Positions 53,749 through 61,408 of a DNA stretch of 64,000 nt are shown in pieces. A program made the translations under genes and the position numbers. The number at the start of each line of letters is the position of its first letter. The first letter of the stretch is position 1. The stretch is from Paracoccus zhejiangensis (GTDB lineage Bacteria > Pseudomonadota > Alphaproteobacteria > Rhodobacterales > Rhodobacteraceae). The notes beneath the pieces are model-generated. The model searched no databases. It was not told the DNA's origin and worked only from the letters and a program-made list of their open reading frames with translations. Where the stretch lies: NCBI RefSeq assembly GCF_002847445.1, contig NZ_CP025431.1, positions 1-64,000 on the forward strand, read 5' to 3'.

Positions 53749-54800
53749 CGGTCTTTGCCAATGGCTTGGAGATTTCATCGAAGAAGCAGGGCTGCAAGGT
53801 CATCGCGGCCTTTCCCGACACCTGCTTCACCCCGCCACTGACGCCCGCGACGCCGCCCGGCGTTCCGGTGCCCTATCCCGATTTCGGCCAGGATTCCGAC
53901 CTGACCTCGGGCACCGGCACGGTCAATATCGGGGGTGAGCCCGTCAGTCAGGAAAACTCCAGCAAATACAGCAAATGCTCGGGTGACGAGGCGGGATCGG
54001 CGCCGAAGAAGGGCATCATCACATCGAAGAACATGGGCGCGGTCTACGCGCAGAAATGGTCGATGGATGTGAAGTTCGAGGGCAAGGGCGTCGTGCGGTT
54101 CAGCGACATGGCGACCAGCAACCATGCCTGCAATCCGGGTGATTGTCCGCCAATGGTCATCGTGGCCAAACTGAATCTGGCGAATGCCGATTGCGCCGCA
54201 TTGGCTGTCGAGCTTCAATTGCATGAACATGGGAAGAGCCCTTGCCAGACCAAGAAAACTGGGAAGGAATCCGAACACACATTCGGTGCTGCCACCCTGC
54301 AAAAGAAGCGAGGTAAAACCACGTGCAGCAAGTGGCCGAATTACGACGACAAGAAGGCGCCATGCATCTGCATGCAAGCATACCACATGGACGAAAGCGG
54401 CAAGCCCAAGTCGGGCCCGGGCTCCAAGCAGAATACCGATCATAACCGCAAAACGAACGCCTGCGAGGACCTGCTGGATGCATGTCGTGACGGCTGCACA
54501 TGTGCAGCCGACGGATCAGGATGTAGCCTTTCCTGCACCATTCCTACGGCCGAGCAATTTCTGAAGACTTCGGTCAAGGCGACCTGCGAAAATGACGAGA
54601 GGATCAGAAAAAAGGGGAAAGAGGAGAAAGGCGAGGCAACGAGGTGCCTGACGGCGGTCAACCTCGCCTACCTTGCGGGTGTCGACGAGAAGGACGACGA
54701 GGAGTCAGCAAAAAAGAAAATGGACGAGACAAAGAAGAAGCCGATCTGTGGGAAAGGAGTCTGCAAATCCGACAAGAACGCGCCTTGTCCAGGCTGCTGA
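53745..54800 (+). CDS. DUF4150 (PAAR-like) protein with Cys-rich C-terminal domain, candidate T6SS effector
   Basis: A 351-residue protein. Residues 1-130 are a DUF4150 PAAR-like domain (VIAAFPDTCFTPPLTPATPPG, PYPDFGQDSDLTSGTGTVNI and MGAVYAQKWSMDVKFEGK), which would sharpen the T6SS spike. The remaining 220 residues contain 19 cysteines and are Lys-rich (TKKTGKESEH, KKMDETKKKP); the last 20 residues have four Cys. No toxin family is recognised. The C-terminal half appears less GC-rich than the surroundings, a sign of acquired effector DNA. The next gene is an orphan that may be its immunity protein. The activity is unknown. Confidence 0.7.
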   Translation: MTVFANGLEISSKKQGCKVIAAFPDTCFTPPLTPATPPGVPVPYPDFGQDSDLTSGTGTVNIGGEPVSQENSSKYSKCSGDEAGSAPKKGIITSKNMGAVYAQKWSMDVKFEGKGVVRFSDMATSNHACNPGDCPPMVIVAKLNLANADCAALAVELQLHEHGKSPCQTKKTGKESEHTFGAATLQKKRGKTTCSKWPNYDDKKAPCICMQAYHMDESGKPKSGPGSKQNTDHNRKTNACEDLLDACRDGCTCAADGSGCSLSCTIPTAEQFLKTSVKATCENDERIRKKGKEEKGEATRCLTAVNLAYLAGVDEKDDEESAKKKMDETKKKPICGKGVCKSDKNAPCPGC

Positions 54801-54821
54801 ACTTAGAAGAAGGGGGGAATC

Positions 54822-55757
54822 ATGAAATTCTATCGGAACCTGTTGAGATCGCGTGGTGCAGAGGTCGAGGTAATGAATGCCTATTGCTTCGATGACAATG
54901 AGTTCTTTGCCGTCATCCAGGCAGTCAATGACACGACCGAGCGGCGGGCATCGATCCTGGTCCGTGTCCCGAAAGACGAGCCCCAGAAATTTGAAGTTCT
55001 GGACGAGTTCGACAGAAAGACCGTCGACTACTACGCGCCCAATGCAAACTTGCATTTTGTTCAGGCCAGTGGGCGCCACTTGCGTGTGATCCGCGATCGA
55101 GAGATGTCCAGGCACAGCTTTGTCAGCTACATGACCTCCCTCATGCATCTTGCCGGAGCTCCGCAGGAAAGCGTCATAGTCTATGGCGACGAAGGAATGG
55201 CCTTGCATTTCAAGGATGGCACGTTTTCGCCTCTAGAGACCGGCTTGGAAGAGGATCTGCATGCACTTCACGTTAATCGAGAGGGGCTTTTCGCCGTCGG
55301 CGGCAATTACGGTGCTTTTGCCATGGGATCGGCTGACAGGCTGAACCCGATCGACCTTGGGATCGGTTCAAGAATTGTCAAACTGCATGTGCGTGACGAC
55401 GGAAGCGTCGCGATTGCGCTCGACGGTGCGCCGGCGTGCGAATTGCGAGGAGAAGAGTTGATCACGTTCAACGACCATCCCGCCGAGTGGTTTTCGATCT
55501 GCACCTACGACGACAGCGAGTTGTGGGGCGACAGCCTGTTTGGCATGTATCTTAGGCGCGGTGCAGAGTTCGTGCCTATGTGCAAAACTGGATACGCCTA
55601 TAAAATGAACGTTGCCGGGCGCAACCTTGTCGTGAACTCTGCCTTCGCCGTGCGCATATTTGATGGAGCATCTTGGCGTACATTTGCACTGCAAGCTGAC
55701 CCGGACCAGCCTTTCGTGGAAACTGAGTTGGACTTCGAGCCGAACTGGCCAGGCTAA
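54822..55757 (+). CDS. Orphan protein, candidate immunity protein
   Basis: A 311-residue protein without signal peptide, membrane segment or recognised domain. It has many alternating beta-strand phrases (FFAVIQAVNDTT, SVIVYGDEGMALHF, LFAVGGNYGAFAMG, VAIALDGAPACEL) that suggest a beta-propeller or other all-beta fold. GAAGGGGG lies before the ATG. It follows the DUF4150 protein by 21 bases and has the same lower GC impression, so an immunity role is plausible. The stop overlaps the end of the next minus-strand gene. Confidence 0.55.
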   Translation: MKFYRNLLRSRGAEVEVMNAYCFDDNEFFAVIQAVNDTTERRASILVRVPKDEPQKFEVLDEFDRKTVDYYAPNANLHFVQASGRHLRVIRDREMSRHSFVSYMTSLMHLAGAPQESVIVYGDEGMALHFKDGTFSPLETGLEEDLHALHVNREGLFAVGGNYGAFAMGSADRLNPIDLGIGSRIVKLHVRDDGSVAIALDGAPACELRGEELITFNDHPAEWFSICTYDDSELWGDSLFGMYLRRGAEFVPMCKTGYAYKMNVAGRNLVVNSAFAVRIFDGASWRTFALQADPDQPFVETELDFEPNWPG

Positions 55758-56128
55758 CCCCGCACAGGCGGGTCAGGGGTGAAATGAGAAAACTTCTCTG
55801 CCAAATAGCCCCGCACCTTCTCCAGATCCAACGCCGCCACCCTGAGCCCCGCCGCTCCTGGCTGCAGCATGCGGAGGACAAACAATTCCCCCGCCTCGGG
55901 ATATTCGGCATAGCGTTCCTCGGCCACGCGCAGCCCGTCGGGGCCGGCGACGCGCAGCCCGTCGATATGGGCGTCCAGCCGCTCGACCAGGCGGGCAAGC
56001 CGTTCCGCGTCCATCTCGGCATTCTCTTCGGGATGCAGCAGGTTGTAGTCATAGACCGTCCACAGGAAGGCCGCCTGCTCGGCGTGCTGGCGCAGCATCT
56101 CTTCGACGACCGGGGCGCGGTAGGTCAT
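55754..56128 (-). CDS. TIGR02270-like T6SS-associated protein, probably truncated
   Basis: A 124-residue protein resembling the N-terminal part of TIGR02270-type proteins that are found in T6SS loci: PVVEEMLRQHAEQAAFLWTVYDYNL, then LARLVERLDAHIDGLRVAG and ALDLEKVRGYLAEKF. Family members usually run to several hundred residues, with helical repeats after this part; here the frame stops after FTPDPPVRG at a TAG that overlaps the stop of the convergent orphan gene. A recombination at this end is likely. It may still fold, so I call it a CDS. Confidence 0.55.
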   Translation of the reverse strand: MTYRAPVVEEMLRQHAEQAAFLWTVYDYNLLHPEENAEMDAERLARLVERLDAHIDGLRVAGPDGLRVAEERYAEYPEAGELFVLRMLQPGAAGLRVAALDLEKVRGYLAEKFSHFTPDPPVRG

Positions 56129-56562
56129 CAGTTCAGGTTGACCGAGCCGCCGCGGATCCGGTTCGAGGCCGAGGCGTGGCTGACAAGGTTGGTGCCGCGG
56201 ATGGTGATGTGGCCGTCCTTCTCCATGATGATCGAAGCCTTGCCGACGCGCAGTTCGATCCGCTCTGCGGCGGTGACCTTCACCGTCTCGCCGTCGCGGA
56301 TGACCTGCGGGGCAACTGCGGCTGCGGCATCGGGCCGCACCGGTTCGATGATGCGGCCGATGATCAGCGGGCGGGACAGGTCGCCATCCTCGAACAGCAG
56401 GGCGACCTCTGATCCCGTATGCTCGGCGGCAAGCGGGGTCAGGCTGCGCGCGGGAATGGCGTGATCGCGGGCGTTCGAGGGGAAGACGACAAGCGCCGCG
56501 CCATCCCTGAACCCCATCAGCAATCCGATGACAACGCCGTCCAACCGGTTCTTGACGTCCAT
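56128..56562 (-). CDS. DUF6484-like T6SS-associated protein
   Basis: A 144-residue protein. LDGVVIGLLMGFRDGAALVVF, SLTPLAAEHTGSEVALLFEDGDLSRPLIIGRI and KVTAAERIELRVGKASIIMEKDGHITIRG are typical of DUF6484 proteins that resemble the beta-helical tail or gp5-like OB-part of VgrG. The C-terminal RIRGGSVNLN is also seen in such proteins. The ATG at 56562 (MDVKNRLDG) is chosen; a longer frame start at 56619 exists. It shares a TGATG junction with the truncated gene downstream. It probably belongs to the T6SS accessory set. Confidence 0.65.
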   Translation of the reverse strand: MDVKNRLDGVVIGLLMGFRDGAALVVFPSNARDHAIPARSLTPLAAEHTGSEVALLFEDGDLSRPLIIGRIIEPVRPDAAAAVAPQVIRDGETVKVTAAERIELRVGKASIIMEKDGHITIRGTNLVSHASASNRIRGGSVNLN

Positions 56563-56725
56563 CACGCGCCTCGTCACCGGCGAAATACCGGTTCGGTCAT
56601 TATTCCACAGTGACGGCATTTCACCAAGGGCCGCAATCTATTTCCGTCGGACAAGATCCCCGACCCCAGCGGGTCAAAAAACCGGCCCTGGGCGATCGGC
56701 TATCCGCCCGATTTTTCAAGATCAT

Positions 56726-56753
56726 TGCAAGAATCGCGACCGTCTGCAAGAAT
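56726..56753. repeat. Direct repeat TGCAAGAAT upstream of tssA
   Basis: TGCAAGAAT occurs at 56726-56734 and 56745-56753, 19 bases apart, in the divergent gap before tssA (start 56819). An A+T-rich stretch at about 56774-56795 follows. The repeats may bind a T6SS regulator; no consensus sigma-54 site was clear. Confidence 0.35.
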
Positions 56754-56818
56754 GTCAAAATCCACTATGTCAGGTTAAATAATAGATTATCTTTTGGGAT
56801 CGTGAAGGCAGGAGCCGA

Positions 56819-57970
56819 ATGGATCTGGAGAGTCTACTGTCCCCGCTTGCCGGGGAGCAACCCTCTGGGGTTGAGTTGCGCAATGATGCGCGCTTCCATT
56901 CGATCGAGCGTTTGCTTGAGCCGGCAGCCCGTGAACATCGCGTCAAGGCGGACGGATCGGTCAACGAATCCGCCGCGCCGGTGGATTGGTCCAGCGTGCT
57001 GTCGCAGGGCGAGGACTTGGCCGGCGACGGGCGCGACCTGCGCCTGCTGGTGATCCTGGTCCGGGGGCTTTACGCGACCGAGGGGTTCACCGGCCTGTCG
57101 CAGGGCATCGGCCTGTTGCAGCGCAGCGTTGGGGACTATTGGGACAGCCTGCATCCGGGCCTGCGCGACCGCGACGATCCGCAGATGGCGGCGATGGCGC
57201 GCAGCAATGCCCTAAGGCAATTGGACAATAGCGACAATGGCTTGCTGGGCGACATCCGCTTTGGAATCGCCTTCAGCCCGCGCGGCATCGGGCCGGTTTC
57301 CTTCGACGATCTTGCCGGCATCCTGCTGTCGGATTTCGAGGTGCAGTCGCGGATGGCATCGGGCCTGAACAAGGCCGAACAGGATGCGATCCTGGCGCGG
57401 CATCAGGACCGGGCCAAGCGTGCGCGCTCGGCTTGCAGGGCGATGGCCGCCGAAGAGGCCGAAGTTGTCGGGGCGATGGTCGCCGATATGGGCGTGTGTC
57501 TCGCCGGGATCGCTGCGCTGTGCCAAGTCTTTGGCGAGAAGGGCGGTTTCGACGGCGCCTCGGGCCTTGGGTTGAAGGAACTGACCGATTTCCTGACAAA
57601 CTGCCGTAAATCGCTGGAAACGGCATTGGCAGAAACCGCAGCCCAATCCCCGGCGAGTGCAGCCGAGCCCGTCGCAACCCCGGAACGCCCGGCCGCAGCG
57701 GCCGCCGCATCGCCGGCCCCTGCCCCGGCAGCCGCAAATGGCGCCGCCGCTCGGCCCGGCGAGATCAATTCCCGTGGCGATGTCGAATTGGCGCTGGATC
57801 GGATCGTGGCCTTTTACGAACGCACCGAACCATCAAGCCCCATTCCACATGTCGCGCGCCGCCTGCGACGGATGGTCGCAATGGATTTCCTGCAATTGAT
57901 GACCGAAATCGCGCCATCAGGATTGAAGGAATTCCGTAATATTGCTGGAATAGAAGAAAATAAAAAGTAA
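56819..57970 (+). CDS. tssA: T6SS protein TssA
   Basis: A 383-residue TssA with an N-terminal ImpA_N domain: LLSPLAGEQPSGVELRND and DLRLLVILVRGLYATEGFTGL near residues 6-100. A Ala/Pro-rich linker follows (residues 285-315), then a C-terminal segment NSRGDVELALDRIVAFYERTEPSSPIPHVARR, the usual conserved end. TssA primes sheath-tube assembly. GGCAGGAG precedes the ATG. It starts the operon, with tssB 40 bases on. Confidence 0.9.
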   Translation: MDLESLLSPLAGEQPSGVELRNDARFHSIERLLEPAAREHRVKADGSVNESAAPVDWSSVLSQGEDLAGDGRDLRLLVILVRGLYATEGFTGLSQGIGLLQRSVGDYWDSLHPGLRDRDDPQMAAMARSNALRQLDNSDNGLLGDIRFGIAFSPRGIGPVSFDDLAGILLSDFEVQSRMASGLNKAEQDAILARHQDRAKRARSACRAMAAEEAEVVGAMVADMGVCLAGIAALCQVFGEKGGFDGASGLGLKELTDFLTNCRKSLETALAETAAQSPASAAEPVATPERPAAAAAASPAPAPAAANGAAARPGEINSRGDVELALDRIVAFYERTEPSSPIPHVARRLRRMVAMDFLQLMTEIAPSGLKEFRNIAGIEENKK

Positions 57971-58010
57971 TTGTTAACTGCACAACTCGGAAACTAGAAA
58001 GGGTCCGCGG

Positions 58011-58550
58011 ATGAGCGAGAGCAAACAGAAGGTGATCGAGCGGAACAGGGCGCCGCGCGTCCAGATCGCTTACGACGTTGAGCACTATGGCAGTCCGACG
58101 ACCATCGAACTGCCTTTCGTGATGGGTGTGATGGCCGATCTTGCCGGCGAATCCGAAACCGCCGAGGCCAAGAGGCCGGTCGGCGACCGGAAATTCGTCG
58201 AGACCGATGCCGGACGCTTCAACAAGTTCATGGAGTCGCTGTCGCCGCGGGTGAAGACGCGGGTGCCGAACGCCCTGCCCGCCGCCGAGGGCGCCGAAGC
58301 CGACGAGGAACTGTTCGTCGATCTCAGCTTCAAGAGCATGAGCGACTTTGCCCCCGACAAGATCGCCCAGCAGGTGCCGGCGCTGAATGAACTGCTGAAG
58401 ATGCGCCAGCAGCTGGAGCAGTTGCTGAGCTACATGGATGGCAAGGTCGATGCCGAAAAGCGCATCGCGCAGTTGCTGAACAACGAACCCTTGCTGCAGC
58501 AGGCGGCCGAGCAGGCCATGGCGGCGGGCAAGTCGGGTGAGGAGGGCTGA
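58011..58550 (+). CDS. tssB: T6SS contractile sheath small subunit TssB
   Basis: A 179-residue VipA/TssB. The family start RAPRVQIAYDVEHYGSPTTIELPFVMGVMADL and the DLSFKSMSDFAPDKIAQQVPALNELLKMRQQLEQLL part are diagnostic. It pairs with TssC to build the sheath. GAAAGGG lies before the ATG, and tssC follows after two bases. Confidence 0.95.
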   Translation: MSESKQKVIERNRAPRVQIAYDVEHYGSPTTIELPFVMGVMADLAGESETAEAKRPVGDRKFVETDAGRFNKFMESLSPRVKTRVPNALPAAEGAEADEELFVDLSFKSMSDFAPDKIAQQVPALNELLKMRQQLEQLLSYMDGKVDAEKRIAQLLNNEPLLQQAAEQAMAAGKSGEEG

Positions 58551-58552
58551 AC

Positions 58553-60064
58553 ATGGCTGACGCGAAACAGGAAGCCGCCGCGGGCGGTGCTGCCGAGGCC
58601 GAAGCCATCGACCTGGCCGAGTTCAGCGAGCTTCTGGAAAAGGACTTCCGGGTCAAGGACAGCGAGGGCGAAAAGCTGAAGGCCCTCGTCTCGAACCTTG
58701 CCATCGCCGCGAAGGAACGCTCGGGCACGGCGACCATCTCGGGCAATGCGATCAAGTCGATCAAGTCGCTGATCGCCGGCATCGACCAGATGCTGTCCAA
58801 GCAGATGAACGAGATCCTGCATGACGAGAAGCTGCGCAAGATCGAGGGGACATGGCGCGGGCTGCATTACCTGGTCAACAACACCGAGACCGATTCCAAG
58901 CTGAAGATCCGGGTTCTGAACATCAAGAAGAACGAACTGGCCGATATCCTCGAGGATTACGAGGGCCAGATGTGGGACCAGTCGCCGGTCTTCAAGAAGA
59001 TCTATACCGATGAATACTCGATGTTCGGCGGCGAGCCGATCGGCTGCATCATCGGTGATTACGAGTTCGGCCATAAGCCCAAGGATGTGGGCATGTTGCG
59101 CAACCTGTCGGGCATCTGCGCCTCGGCCCATGCGCCCTTCATCGCGGCGGCGGCGCCGCAGCTGTTCCGCATGGAAAGCTGGCAGGAACTGCCCAATCCG
59201 CAGGACCTGCAGCAGATCGTGTCCGGGCCGGAATATGCCAGCTGGCAGTCGCTGCGCGAAAGCGAGGATGCGCGCTATCTCGGGCTGGCCATGCCGCGGG
59301 TGCTGGGGCGGCTGCCCTATGGCGCGGATACGGTGCCGGTGAAGGGCTTCGACTTCGAAGAGGTCATCGACGCCAAGCATGACAACTATGTCTGGATGAA
59401 CGCGGCCTTCGCGATGGGCGTGAACATCAACCGCAGCCACAAGCTTTATGGCTGGGGAACGCAGATCCGCGGGGTGGAATCGGGCGGCACGGTGCTGAAC
59501 CTGCCGGTGCATACCTTCCCGACCGACGATGGCAGCGTGGCGATGAAATGCCCCACCGAGATCGCCATCGACGACCGGCGCGAGGCCGAACTGGCCAAGC
59601 TGGGGATGATGCCGATCCTGCATCGCAAGAATACCGATGTGGCGGCCTTCATCGGCGCGCACAGCCTGCAGGATGACGAGGCGCGGGCCGGGCGGCTGGT
59701 CGATCCCGATGCGCAGGCCAACGAACGGCTGTCGGCGAACCTGCCCTATCTCTTCCCGGTCTCACGCTTCGCGCATTACCTGAAGGCCATCGCGCGCGAC
59801 AAGGTCGGCACGTTCAAGGAACGTAACGACATGCAGAAATGGCTGTCGGAATGGATCAACCGCTATGTGCTGGCCAATCCGTCCATGGCCGACGACCGGG
59901 CCAAGGCCAAGCGCCCGCTGGCCGCCGCCGAGGTCCAGGTCGACAGCGTCGAGGGCCGTCCGGGCTATTACAACGCCCGCTTCTACCTGCGCCCGCATTA
60001 CCAGCTGGAGGGCATCAACGCGAGCCTTCGGCTGGTCTCGGAACTGCCGTCGGTCAAAGGCTGA
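58553..60064 (+). CDS. tssC: T6SS contractile sheath large subunit TssC
   Basis: A 503-residue VipB/TssC of standard length. WRGLHYLVNNTETDSKLKIRVLN near residue 100, VFKKIYTDEYSMFGGEPIGCIIGDYEF, LSGICASAHAPFIAAAAPQLF and the C-terminal PGYYNARFYLRPHYQLEGI are conserved. It forms the sheath with TssB. A strong hairpin follows 26 bases after the stop, before hcp. Confidence 0.95.
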   Translation: MADAKQEAAAGGAAEAEAIDLAEFSELLEKDFRVKDSEGEKLKALVSNLAIAAKERSGTATISGNAIKSIKSLIAGIDQMLSKQMNEILHDEKLRKIEGTWRGLHYLVNNTETDSKLKIRVLNIKKNELADILEDYEGQMWDQSPVFKKIYTDEYSMFGGEPIGCIIGDYEFGHKPKDVGMLRNLSGICASAHAPFIAAAAPQLFRMESWQELPNPQDLQQIVSGPEYASWQSLRESEDARYLGLAMPRVLGRLPYGADTVPVKGFDFEEVIDAKHDNYVWMNAAFAMGVNINRSHKLYGWGTQIRGVESGGTVLNLPVHTFPTDDGSVAMKCPTEIAIDDRREAELAKLGMMPILHRKNTDVAAFIGAHSLQDDEARAGRLVDPDAQANERLSANLPYLFPVSRFAHYLKAIARDKVGTFKERNDMQKWLSEWINRYVLANPSMADDRAKAKRPLAAAEVQVDSVEGRPGYYNARFYLRPHYQLEGINASLRLVSELPSVKG

Positions 60065-60090
60065 CGGCAGGCCCCGCGCCGGATGATCCC

Positions 60091-60114
60091 GAACAGGCCG
60101 GTCCCGGCCTGTTC
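60091..60114 (+). promoter_or_regulatory. Long perfect hairpin between tssC and hcp
   Basis: GAACAGGCCGG (60091-60101) is followed by TC and CCGGCCTGTTC (60104-60114), an 11-base perfect inverted repeat. No U-run follows, so partial termination or RNA processing is more likely than a full stop. It could give hcp a separate transcript level, as Hcp is needed in large amounts. Confidence 0.55.
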
Positions 60115-60185
60115 AGCCTTAACACCGCTGGTCGCAGCCCTTTGGGCGATCAAACCCCTAATCTGGTACAGAAAGGAAGAACTCC

Positions 60186-60662
60186 ATGGCATTCAGCGGC
60201 TATCTGAAAATCACCGACATCCCCGGTGAAAGCAAACGCGCCGACCACGAGGACGAGATCGTCATTTCGGCTTTCTCCTGGGGGGTCAGCCGGGCGGCGT
60301 TCCGCAACTCGGGCGGCCAGCGCGAAAGCGGCCTGGCCGATATCCAATCCCTGCAGGTCAGCAAGGATTACGACGCCTCCTCGCCCTATCTGGCCCTGGC
60401 CTGCATCAAGGCCAAGAACCTGGGCGAAACGGTCATGACGCTGCGCAAGGACCAGGGCGACGCCCATTCCGACTATCTGACGATCACCATGACCAATACG
60501 CTGGTCGAGAACTACCAGACCTCGGGCGGCGGCGGCGGCAATCCGGTCGACAGCTTGACCCTCAGCTTCGACACGCTGAAGATCAAGTATATCGCCGATG
60601 CCGACGACCTGACCGCCGGTGACGAGCACGAGGTCGAATACGACACGCTGGCGGCGAAATGA
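60186..60662 (+). CDS. hcp: T6SS tube protein Hcp (TssD)
   Basis: A 158-residue Hcp. MAFSGYLKITDIPGESKRADHEDEI, the SWGVS motif, ISLQ-like ADIQSLQVSKDYDASSPYL, and LVENYQTSGGGGGNPVDSLTLSFDTLKIKY are family features. It forms the hexameric inner tube. A good AAAGGAAG ribosome site precedes the ATG. It lies after tssC in the operon but with a hairpin in between. Confidence 0.95.
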   Translation: MAFSGYLKITDIPGESKRADHEDEIVISAFSWGVSRAAFRNSGGQRESGLADIQSLQVSKDYDASSPYLALACIKAKNLGETVMTLRKDQGDAHSDYLTITMTNTLVENYQTSGGGGGNPVDSLTLSFDTLKIKYIADADDLTAGDEHEVEYDTLAAK

Positions 60663-60688
60663 GCACTGCCTGCGGGCAAGGCTGACAG

Positions 60689-61408
60689 GTGGCGGAACGG
60701 GCAGATATGCAGCCATCCCTGCGCGAGGCGGTTCAACCATCCTTGTGGGACCGCCTCGTGGACGAATTGCATGGGCTGGGCGCCGAGTCGGCCGCGCTGC
60801 GGCGCGAGCTTGGCCGGAAACTGGGCGGCGAGGCTGCGGTGGATGCGCTCCTGTCCGACGGCCCCCGGACGATCGAGGCCGACGACTCGCTGGATGACGA
60901 GACCCGGCGGCGGGCGTATCAGCTGGCCGCGCTGGATCGACGCCGGCAGCGGCTGGAGGAGGGTGGCGTCATCGTCACCCCCGATGTGCTGCGCGAAGCG
61001 GTTCGTCGCGATATCGAGATGCTGTTCAACATCGAACGGTTCGAATCCAGCTATCTGCTGAGCGAGCGCGAACTGACCACCACCACCCTGCCCGAGGAAC
61101 TGCTCGAGGATTACCCCGAGGTCCGCCGCTCGGTGGTGAATTACGGCGTGCCGTCCTTTTCTGGTCGGCACGGCTCGGATTTCGACCCCGATGTGCTGTC
61201 GCGCGAACTGGTCGAGGTGCTGCGCATCTTCGAGCCGCGGCTGAAGCGCGACAGCGTCAAGGTCAAGGTCTCGGCCAATGACAAGACCGGTCTCAGAATC
61301 GAGATCGACGCATTGCTGATGCTGTCGCCGGTGCCGGAACGACTGCGGCTGTCCACCATGATCGATCTGGACAATGGCCGCGCTGTCACCTCGATGGAGG
61401 AGCGGTGA
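60689..61408 (+). CDS. tssE: T6SS baseplate protein TssE (gp25-like)
   Basis: A gp25-like TssE of about 239 residues when read from GTG at 60689; an ATG at 60707 is an alternative six codons in. The C-terminal region (VLREAVRRDIEMLFNIERFE, then TTTTLPEELLEDYPEVRRSVVNYGVP and SREL VEVLRIFEPRL-type) matches the gp25 lysozyme-like core. The N-terminal 90 residues are longer than usual for the family. Its stop overlaps the tssF start. Confidence 0.85.
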   Translation: MAERADMQPSLREAVQPSLWDRLVDELHGLGAESAALRRELGRKLGGEAAVDALLSDGPRTIEADDSLDDETRRRAYQLAALDRRRQRLEEGGVIVTPDVLREAVRRDIEMLFNIERFESSYLLSERELTTTTLPEELLEDYPEVRRSVVNYGVPSFSGRHGSDFDPDVLSRELVEVLRIFEPRLKRDSVKVKVSANDKTGLRIEIDALLMLSPVPERLRLSTMIDLDNGRAVTSMEER

